Origin: Plumapathes pennacea
Lineage: Eukaryota > Cnidaria > Anthozoa > Antipatharia > Myriopathidae
Length of the DNA stretch: 64,000 bases
Assembly (NCBI GenBank): GCA_964036295.1
Contig: OZ038463.1
Coordinates: forward strand, 992,001-1,056,000
Direction of reading: 5' to 3'
Made by a program: the position numbers and the translations under genes. Each line of letters begins with the position of its first letter. Within the stretch, counting starts at the first letter, position 1. The notes below the pieces were generated by a model. It did not search any database and was not told the DNA's origin. It saw only the letters and a list, made by a program, of their open reading frames with translations. Positions 54,436-64,000 of this stretch are shown in pieces.

Positions 54436-57381
54436 TCAGTTCCTGTCTAGGAACTTCAGCCTAACGGGTCTGTCGGGTACAGTAAGAGCTTGCAGGATTG
54501 GTTGAATTGACTCGTGGTGATACTCCAGTTTGAAGCGCTGGACGATCTAAAATGGAATGGAGAGAAATAAAAGGAGGCAGGTTACACCATGAGAAAAAAT
54601 TAGTTGAACACCAAAGTTTGTACAGAAACTAAAGTTAAACCAAACGCGAATTACTTTGGTACTATCTGGTTGTTTGAAAACCGTTCTATGACCATGTTCC
54701 TTAATCCAAATCAAAACGTCCCCCGGCCGGAGAATCTTATTGTGTTCTTTATATACTAGGCAGTGTCTGTTTATACAGTTAGCTTTTGAGGTTTTTCAGA
54801 AATTTTGCGCGAGAGATTTGACAGGCATTGGAGGTTTTAAAGTGCCATTCCTTAAAACCTGCTTTTATGGCTTTTCGAAGTTTATATATGTTGACATACG
54901 TCAACTAAAGTGCCAATGGCTTCTATAAACGAGCTGACTTATCACGTGTTTCTTTCCCTTATACCTTGGTTAGGAGCACGTAGATCTCGAGTTCTGCAAT
55001 TCGACGACCTGAAGGTGCAACACACAAGAACTTTAGCTGATCGACGTTCATCTAAATTATCTACTCGCAAGATTATCTGGTTTGGACTGAAGGACTGTAT
55101 TTATTCAATGATGTTGTATCGAGCGACTGGCTATTAATTCCACTGTATGTGCTAATAGAAACATACAATCTCTTTAGATCATAGTTCGCCGTAGACTAAA
55201 AAGCATGTCAGATATGAGAACATTTTACCTGGTTCCCAGATGGCCAACCTCGCCATGACAAAACCTAGTCTCTTAGTACTCTGGAGTATGTTACATATAG
55301 TGAGTGTACGTCTGCAAAACTCCTTCATGTTTTAGAGCTCAGTTATAAATCCTGCCACCTAAGATGGTTAAGTTTGTTTTAGGCCCCAAAACGGCACTTT
55401 TCGCTTCTAATGATTATGTCGGTAACTGGTTCTAGCAAACTTCCAAGAAGCCGTTGTATTACTCTTAGTTTTTTATAGAGTTATTCAGCATCGACTATGC
55501 CGTCTGGTGGCGTGCCTCCCGGCCCTTACCCAGACACATTCTTGCTCCAAATCCAAAGGGTAGGCTGGAAAAAGGATGGTGTTTTTCTTTGTTTCCTCTC
55601 AACCATCGTTCAGGTTTGAACTCGAGTGGGTCTTCAAAATGTTCTTCAGAGCGTCCAGATGTGTAGACGGAAATGAGGACGATCGTCTACAAAAAGAATA
55701 AAATGGACCTTACCGACTAGTAATTCACTTTATATGTTTTATTAGCGCGGACGAGGGTTCACTGATGAACCGATAGCTCGGGTTACTGCTTTCTTCTTCA
55801 CTTCTCCAACTCGAGGTAAACTGATTTCACGTCGTGTAAGCTCGGCTTTTCTTGTGCATAACCTAGGTTATAAAATACTGAACTAACTTATAGTGGAGTA
55901 TCGGTATTTAGTTTCTTGGTTAAGTATTGAGATTGTACCAGCGTTACACTGAACAACAATGATCTGCACTTGAGTACAAACGTTTTGTACAACGACCGCT
56001 GACTTCAAACAAAAGGTAACCGCATGGCCGAAAAACAAATTTCCGCGGTGTTAAGTAGTGTACCACTTTATTTTAGTTTTTTAGTTTTTACTTTTATAAA
56101 GACTAAGTTTAAGTGACCTTGGTATGCATACTAACCCCAGCAGGGACGTTGTACCCACGCAGGACCGTATCTTGGCTCAACACGCGTGGAATGGCGAATA
56201 TGAGGGGGTTTAACCTGCGTAAATAATTCACCCGTTATACATCTCACACTTTAATCTAATAAAACAAACTAACTGAAAAATTCATAGCCGTATTTGGTAC
56301 ACCTTTTTAAGTACATAATTTAGTAAAGTACACATGAGCTTGATTATTTACGCCAGTATAAGTGGGTGCAGGTTAGTGTGAAGTAAAGCTGCATTATAAC
56401 GGGTGGAGCAGTTTGATTGTCAAGTGGCCCATCAGAAGCGGTTCAGTCTGAACAACTACTCACGAGACAGTGTCAAAGTGGATTACTAATACTAGAGTCG
56501 ATCGGGGTGAGACATACTACTGGAGTGTAGTTAAATTTTCTTATAAAAAAACATTCGTCCTTTATGTTGATCGAGAAAGCATCTCGAGTGCAGGTAAAAC
56601 TAGACTCGAGTTTGCTTGTGCGTCGTTTACGTTCAAGTTTCTGCTTAGCATTTTTGCTTTCAGTTGCGAAGGAATGCATGCATGCTTTTCAGTCTTGCGT
56701 TCAACCCTTGCTTTTCTCGCCAGGACAAGTATATACAAGCCAGGCCCTGCTCTGTTTGTTGAATTAGTAATCTTCTGTAATTTTACATACCTCAATGATT
56801 CCTTCAAACACGCTTTCATGTAACGAAGTTCTTTTATGGTCTTTGGCGTCGCATCTTCTTCACTTCCCAAAACTTGTAACACCTCGTCGCGTAACCTCTC
56901 TTGTGCATGCTTACTTTTAGCGAGTTCGTACATCAACCAGAGCATCGTAAAGGAAGTCTGGAAAGAGGACGAACGAGAATTAATATTTAATTTGCAGGGT
57001 ACAGATCCTCACATCGCCGGCTAAGAGACTTTTCGGTACTCACAGTGTCCACACCCGCCATAAACGGCTCGGTAGCCGTGACGTACACTTCATGTAATGA
57101 CAGTTCCTTCTTGGAAAGGAGATACGTCAGAATCGGTACGGCTGTGGAGTTGAAAACAGGTGAGTCGTTTTGTCTTACCAGTTTGAATTCTTTTCGTCTG
57201 CCAATCTCTCTCTCTCCTTTGCTTTCACGAAAGAAAACTTAAGGTAATGCGATCGCGAAATTTCCACTTGATAAATTTTCCTTAAATTTAGTGCAAAACT
57301 CCTTTTGTGTTTCAGATTCAAATTTACAAAATTTCGAATTTACAAAAAAAACAATAAATAATAATAATAATGATAATAGTA

Positions 57382-57453
<72 letters not shown>

Positions 57454-60400
57454 TAAAATAAATGGATAAGTAAACGGGAGTGACCGACTCCGTTTAACTG
57501 CTGTGGCCGGTTTACACAGCGAACCAAAACCAAAATTCTGAACGAGCTGTTCGATAATTGTTTCCTTTTTTCCAAAAAACGCTGATCCCTCAAGTAGAGA
57601 TTTATAGCCAAAAAGTAAGGGTAGGTCACCGAACTAATTTTCGCGTTATTCCTATGTTACCGAAATTCGCCTTATCGCACGGCGGCCATGATGGATTGAC
57701 GTCATAGAGTGTAACACGGAAAACGATGTGGCGCGCAGAGCATGCACGAAAGTGAACTCTTTTGTGTTTCTTTATGTATAATTTTCGTGAAAAACATAAC
57801 AAAATCTTGTGAATTTCTTAGTTGATAAAAATGATAGCAAGTTAGTAAAACCACGACCGTGTGCAAGAGAGTTGCGGACAAATGCGCGAGCGCATTACCT
57901 TAAGCTGGTGTTACACTGGTCGATTTGCATCGACGATTTGCAACGCCGATTCGCTTCAAATCCACGCAGCGGTGTTGCAAGTTTTTGAATCGCTTTCAAA
58001 AACTTGCAACGCGTTGCAGCACTGCAAATATCGCGAAAAATCGTTCGCAATGGGGTGTTACACCTGAACGATTTTTAGTGCAACATCGTATCGTTGCAAA
58101 TCGACCAGTGTAACACCACCTTTAAACTTACTAGATGCGTCATTTAGAAAATAGATTTCATTCTAATTACTGTTATCAATCGTTATTATATATGATCTTC
58201 ATTAATAATTATCGACATGTCCCCAGAGTTTTTATAAATTATTTCGATTTTGTTACTGTTAAGCTTCAGCAATACCTCGTGTACTCAACCAGATCATGCC
58301 AATAAAAGCTTATAAGTTGACATATAAGTTATATTGGCATGACGAGTCTTTCTCTCTCTTCCATTATTCAAAACACTTCTCTCACCGCTGTTGTTCTTGA
58401 GGTTGTCTTTGTCAATGTCTTCTTTAATCTCGTTTAGTTTCCTGTCGACAAACGTCTGTCCGATTTCCATGAATGTGTCTGCGGCTCTGGAGAATTTTAT
58501 CCAGGCTGGCGTGTCCATCACTTTGTAAAAAATTCGGTCAACACCCACTTCAAGTTTGTAAAAATTGGCGAAGAAGTCGTGCACAGCTTGGGTAAACCTC
58601 ACCGCCTCATCTGGCACGGGATCTTTGTACAGACCAAGTCGAGCATCAAACATGAGGCTCCCAATTGCTAAATCCGCAACGAGGCAAAAACAAACAAACA
58701 AACAACAAAAATAAGAGAACCTGTTTATGAAGAAGTACATTTTTTGGAATTACTTGTCTATTTCAATTCCGGAATCGATGGTACTCAGAATAGAACGCAG
58801 AGCAGCGATTTTCTCGTAACAGCCGATTTTATGACGTCAGCCTATTCTGAATTCATAAGTCACTAAGTCTGTTCTTTTGGGAATTGGTGTTTTGTATATT
58901 ATATTATTGCTACGCGGAAAAGGAGTAAGTAGAACTCCGGAATAATAGACTTCTTTATCCCGAGACGACGAAAATACCTCTCACAGTTGCTTAGGTTTGT
59001 CGGCCTAAAACGTGTTTCTTTGTAAAGTCACTTACATTCTGCCGTCCATCTCAGCAACTCTCCCTCAAGGTCAGGAATTTCTCCCTCGTCAGTTCCACAA
59101 GATTCTCGTTTAGCTGCCATATTATCCAATGCATCTCTGGCAACCTCATTTAAATCAGACACATTCGCTTCCAGTTCCCGGGGCCGCAACATCTTGGGTG
59201 CCAGGGCCTGGCGATATCGCTTCCATTCCTCGCCATCACTGAAAATGCAGGTCACACAGAATAGTAGAAATCTAGCTATAGCTAAGATGTCCCATGCAAC
59301 GGCAAATTTAACAGGTCCTTTTCCTATAGTTCGGACTTCGGCCGTACTTTTGCCACGTTAAATGTGTCTTTAGAGTCTATCATATACTTTATCTGCGCAC
59401 TATTGTTCAGTGATGCCATGCATTAATATTAAGCTGCATGTGTTTTTGAGTAAGTGACTCTCATCGCCGTGAAAGGCCGAGCACGCCCGGTCACAGATGC
59501 GGAGTTGTCGCACCCTTGCCAGTGCTGTCCCGTTCATTCCGTTTCAAATCGTTTGTGAATTATCAGCACAAAAACTGGCCGAACACGACTTACAGGTGCC
59601 GTGGTGGATCACTCAGTAATAAACATATCTGTAAAGAGGAGCACCCATCGGAGCTGTTCCACAAAATATGTGTTCCGCACTGCAACCTGTCCTGGCTGGC
59701 ATGAGATCTATCTGCTTTTTGCTGGCTGGGAAAAAAAAAAAATAAATCGGACTGCTGGGAGAGAGATAGCCATTTTCAGTCTCGCTGGAGGCATGGGAAC
59801 AAGCAAGACTGCAATCGAGGCTACATTTTTGTTTGAAATGCTGACATTTTCTGACAAAGTGGTACACCATCAAGTTCCTGGCTGGGAGATTTTCTGGGAC
59901 CGCTCTGCTGGGAAACGGGTATTCTGAATTGCCTTCCTGGAAGTGTGGAACACCTCTGTGTTTGCCAGCAACGTACAAAAAGCAGAAAATAAACTATATT
60001 TTGGACAAGTAACCATACATTTGTGCAAACTAACGTATTTTGAGAAATATCTTCGTTGGGTGCTCTCGTGTAAAACCCATTTTGCTTCCATCACTGACTT
60101 TTGATGCATTTGATAGGCTGCATTTGATAGGCTGGAACAACTCAATACTGGGGATTGAATTTTGAAAGTAAAACTGACTATATGGAGGAAAATAACTGAA
60201 TAAATGAGCCCGCAAGCAGATAAAGCCTTCATACACTATAATTGAATAATAAATTGGTTAATGAAACTGACGACAGATTCATCCAAGAATCATCGCATTG
60301 AGAAGTAAGGGGTTATGATCGTAACTTTACTATGAGTGCATGTTTTCACCTCTCGCTGCGTTTGACGTTTTCTCGAACAACTGATAACACATGCACATTT

Positions 60401-62267
60401 ATAAACAAACACCTGCCTAAATAGCTCCCACGCTGTGAAGAAAGAAAGATATTAAGTGCTATTGAAAACCACATAGTCAGCAGGCAGTCCTTTTGTGATT
60501 AAAGAGTGATTGATAAACACCATCATTCATGTGGAGTAACCGCTATCGTTCCTAGAGAGGGCTATTAAATACATCTGCCACGAATTCTGGCCAAGCCGTT
60601 GTCAATGTCGCAGTGTAAATGATCAACCTGCACTGCAGCCGGTCTTCGGGAAACTGCTAGATCTTGAATTTACTAAATAATTAAAGTTATTGAAAGGTGA
60701 GATAAAAATAACCCAAATGAGTACTTGTACTTCAAGGTCATTAGAAAGATATTTAACTAATTTAAGATTGTGTCAAAGTTTCTCTCCGTCGCATTTTACA
60801 TAATGCTACAGAGACAGATTTGACTGTGTCTATCGCTTGAGGCGCGCACGCTTCTGTGAATTAACACAATCCTATCAGGACAATCTTGCACCTAACAGGT
60901 CTCTGCATGATGCGCCATTTTTTCGATAAGTGGATGAAATGAAGTCCAGCTAAGGGGAAGAGCATGTTTTCGTGATAAAAGTACAATATACAAGTTACAG
61001 ATTTGGTCTATTTTTGCATATTGTGGCCAGACCTCTTACATAACCGACTGTAATGTCCTTCTTATGGTATAGCGATGAAACGTTTACGAATTTAGTCACG
61101 ATACTCATATCCATAAATGCTGATTGTTCCAATAAAGACAAACTATACATGTTGTGTTTCGCTGCTATTAGCTGAGAAAAGGATCTGGATGAAGAAAATG
61201 CCTCATGTTGATAAATATTTGAAAAATACTTTTGAATATTCTTTCAAGAATACAATCCCAAAACAAAACTTATCCGACTTCTGAATCTGTGATAGAAAGT
61301 AGCTTTTACAGCTGAAATCTCTTAATAGTCATGTATAGTTCCTGAAACCCTTCCTGTCATTGTATGTGATGTAAGTTCTGTGTCGATTAATTTATTATTG
61401 TATATTGATGCGGTTTCATTATCTTGTAGTACCTGCTATGCGGTTTTCAGTGACGGGCTTCCGCTCTTTGAGTTCAGTATTGCACAGTAAATAAGCATAC
61501 AATCCGAGTTAATACATTCAAGTGCTTAGTAGAAGAAAGTCAGGAATTAACTAGAGCATGTTAGACAAAACCCGGCGTGAAGCAAACTGCTGAATATGTG
61601 TTTAATTGTTTTGTTTGTACTAACTTGATATTTTCTCAAGGTGAAGGAAAGGTATTCAGGGTTAATATGCCGGTATAAAATTATAGCAAGAAATAAAAGC
61701 ACCAAATCTCTCAATTAATTCAGTCTAAAAGTGAACTAAAGTAAGCTCATAATAACAATTTGCTAAATCACAAGAATATATAGCTTCCCCGTTGTCTATC
61801 TTGGAAGGGCTTGGAATAATGCAGTAGGAGCCGATAGTACAGTGCTAAGGAAATCCTGACACCAACCTTAGGAACACACCAAGAGAGTGCTGTCTTCTTT
61901 TCCGGTAGGTCATCCACGAATCTGCCACAGGGCCTCGAATGGGGAACGGTCCCTCGGAGCGAAATAGTTTCTCAATTTCGTCTGGATCCATGACATGTAC
62001 AAAAGTGCGACCCAGCAAATTCTCCTTGAATATTGGACCATACTCGCGATAAAACTTTTGCTCCTGGATGAGCATCTTCTCAACTCCGCCACCCAGAATA
62101 TAGTGATGGAAAGAACCTAACCACGGCAAACCACGAGGCCCAGGGATGTCGTTAAAAGCTTGGACGGCATGACTTCTCTGGACGGTAGACACGCTTCTAG
62201 TTAAGAGGTAGCGGAGGTTTGAAAACCTCACGGGATATTGGCATTGCCATTTGAAGGCCAAATTCAT
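54436..62267 (-). CDS. Mitochondrial-clan cytochrome P450
   Basis: Nine exons on the minus strand join in phase: 62267-61867, 59238-59036, 58667-58386, 57141-57044, 56957-56791, 56214-56136, 55686-55530, 55008-54965, 54546-54436 (1542 nt, 513 aa; CYP24/CYP27 size). Haem-thiolate monooxygenase. The basic, Arg/Ser-rich start ([20 protein letters not shown]) fits a mitochondrial targeting peptide, so electrons would come from adrenodoxin-type ferredoxin. Seen motifs: proline hinge [23 protein letters not shown] in the C-helix region; I-helix AGVDTTSFT across exons 4-5; K-helix KESLR (ExxR); FKPERW; haem loop [11 protein letters not shown] with GRRIAELE in exon 8; C-terminus VRLKFLDRN. Known relatives hydroxylate sterols, bile-acid precursors or vitamin D; the substrate here is unknown. 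No disabling change seen. Confidence 0.93.
57357..57452. repeat. (AAT)n microsatellite in P450 intron 3
   Basis: About 30 AAT/ATA units with a few tga/gta interruptions, between P450 exons 4 and 3. Confidence 0.93.
57899..58125. mobile_element. MITE with TGGTGTTACACTGGTCGATTTGCA ends, P450 intron 3
   Basis: The left end ctggtgttacactggtcgat and the right end atcgaccagtgtaacaccac are near-perfect complements extending through gatttgca/tgcaaatc. Internal cttgcaac and tcgcaa words are also inverted. About 227 bp, non-coding. Confidence 0.8.
59239..61866. other. P450 intron 1, nothing further recognised
   Basis: A 2.6-kb intron between P450 exons 1 and 2. Open frames around 59513-60236 on both strands show no conserved motif. 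No transposon ends were recognised. Confidence 0.5.
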
Positions 62268-62299
62268 TGTGCTGGAGAATGATGGGTAGACAGAAATTT

Positions 62300-64000
62300 A
62301 ACAGCAGCACCGCTCTAATCCCTTCACCTAAAGAGGCTTAGTCGAGAATGCTTGCTTTAGTAAATATCCCGATAATGTGACTAATTGAGTGTGTAAACCC
62401 CCTGCTGTGTTATGAGCTATTCGGACAGATATCCCACAGAAGCTTATGGTATTATGAATTGAACTGTGAATATCTTACACAGGCCTGTATAGTTAATAGC
62501 GTGATTTTTTAGTGTGTCCCGCTGGGTTTATAATGCACCATAACCTTTCTAACGCTAGGGCTATGTACATAGGCCATTGCTCATACGGTGAACGCATGGC
62601 ATATCGTCACGTACAAAGTAAAGGTGGTGTTACAAATCTGTTGGACAAGCTGACCAATACCCTGAGCATGAAAGACCAGAAATGACTGAGACGTGTAGGA
62701 AATCTTGATTTTTCTTGACATTGGACGAGTTGTGTTTGGACGCATTTACGTTCACGCGGTCAGGCGACAAGTAAACAAAAGGGCTACATTTACTGTCAGC
62801 TGAAGAAACTATCAACAAACAGACCCCCTCTGATGTTGGTCTGCCATCTCTGCATGTCCAAGGTCAGATCTTGAAGTGGAATTTGAATAACTATCCAAGG
62901 TCACTATAGATTCGATTAAATGTATTTATTGCGGTGCTTGCATATAAGCTTTGATAGGCCCAGGTGCAAAGTCGACACAAAGGCTAACATATGTATTCAG
63001 TGAGTATAGCCTAATAATGGTCACTCAGCCGAGAAGGGAAATTTAAAGAAATAAAGTACGTCAACACTTCCTAACGGACTAAAGTAGAGATCGACATTCC
63101 TTTAGCTTCTTTAAGTAAAAATAAGTAGCTTTGCCAGGACAAATCAATTTCTTATTACATCGACATGCAGGCGCATGCATCCAGGTAGTTACTGCAAGCT
63201 TTTCTTTACCAAATCAAGTAGCATTTTAGCAACGAATGTTGCTTTGTCATGATGTATAACCAGTAGCAACAAAACGGAACAGCAACAAAAACAACAGCAA
63301 CACATGCACTTTTATTTGTGCTTGCTCCTGAAACTAATTTGTTTATGCACAAGCTATACAACCAAGTAAATGTGCCCCATAAAAGCAAACCCCAGAACCA
63401 GACGGCTGAAACTTAATACCACAACGCATGACGTGAACATTATGCACTGCTTCCGTACTTGGTCGACCTCCTGGGAGAGTTTCTTAACTTTCAGTTTTGA
63501 TTCTCTCCAGCAACTCAGTGGCTGGAGTGGACCTTTTTGCGCCTGCGCTTGAAAACAGTTTATCCCGGTAAACTATGCATCATTTTGGTTACTTAACTGA
63601 TACTCTGTACTGAAATTCAGTGCATATGACAATGTTTGATTTGGACTCTTAATTATAGTGTTAAACCTTTCACCACCAGAGATATCATCCCATACGTGTG
63701 GATAATTTTGCTTAGTGATAGCTGCTCAGATGAATGCTGATTCAACTATCAGTTCTCATCACATCACTCATTGGGAGAATCTGTGATTGGAGTTCACACA
63801 CAAAATTGGATTTCCTGTAGCAGGCACATCAAGAATCAATGTTCAAGTACATACACTTGACCCGCTCCCATGTGTCCAATTCACGGAAGTAGAAAAATGT
63901 GTTTTGATGAACAACGTGGAGACTCAAGTGTACTCACCTGTGAAACAGCGTGTGGCCAGCAAAGTTTCAGGAGTAAAGTTTCATAGTCCCTTAATCATGA
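62300..64000. other. No gene recognised; partial MITE at 63660-63800
   Basis: Upstream of the P450 start. A degraded CACTCCCAAG-family MITE (aacctttcaccaccagag through gcatca-like, gggagaatctgtgattgg) lies at about 63660-63800. A strong donor-like CAG|GTGAGT is present on the minus strand at about 63938, but no exon could be supported. Confidence 0.45.

Noticed and set aside
55200..55290. Possible P450 exon coding MARLAIWE on the minus strand
   Set aside because: No reading phase connects it without a stop, while 55008-54965 gives the conserved GRRIAELE block in exact phase.
63930..64000. Minus-strand exon ending CAG|GTGAGT near 63938
   Set aside because: The donor is good, but no recognised protein and the window ends; not enough to call.

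Overview
The window reads as nuclear DNA of an anthozoan cnidarian, most likely a stony coral. The evidence is AT-rich sequence with short GT-AG exons in long introns, conserved animal genes with ordinary exon phases, a decayed integrase gene of a type I associate with cnidarian genomes, many foldback MITEs, a BEL/Pao retrotransposon, and no bacterial-style operons. The lineage call is inference; no database was searched.

Layout. (1) 0.8-7.6 kb, + strand: complete 12-exon gamma-SNAP gene (NAPG). (2) 7.8-14.7 kb: no host gene recognised; a decayed integrase-family pseudogene (minus, about 8.4-9.2 kb), a dispersed repeat and foldback DNA. (3) 14.9-24.9 kb, + strand: four-exon proline-rich CD225/dispanin membrane-protein gene. 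A MITE lies just 5' of its start codon. Intron 1 holds a gag-coding LTR element whose two LTR arms are inverted. Intron 2 holds a palindrome of about 1.6 kb. (4) 25-30.4 kb: repeats only. (5) 30.4-34.2 kb, minus strand: six-exon MEAK7 (TLDc) gene with a triplicated splice-acceptor region before exon 5. (6) 34.4-48.9 kb, + strand: 17-exon neuroguidin gene (NGDN), divergent from MEAK7 across 213 bp. Its intron 4 holds an apparently intact 7.25-kb BEL/Pao element with identical LTRs and a 5-bp target duplication. (7) 50.6-51.4 kb, minus strand: candidate two-exon small secreted cysteine-containing peptide. (8) 54.4-62.3 kb, minus strand: complete nine-exon mitochondrial-clan cytochrome P450. (9) 62.3-64 kb: no gene recognised.

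The genes are unrelated housekeeping, membrane and metabolic functions (SNARE recycling, ribosome biogenesis, TORC signalling, steroid/xenobiotic oxidation) and do not form a pathway. The most unusual part is the dispanin locus, where two consecutive introns carry very long inverted repeats that could fold the pre-mRNA into long double-stranded RNA. Exon boundaries were set by eye from GT-AG sites, reading-frame continuity and remembered family sequence; reading phase closes exactly in all five spliced host genes.
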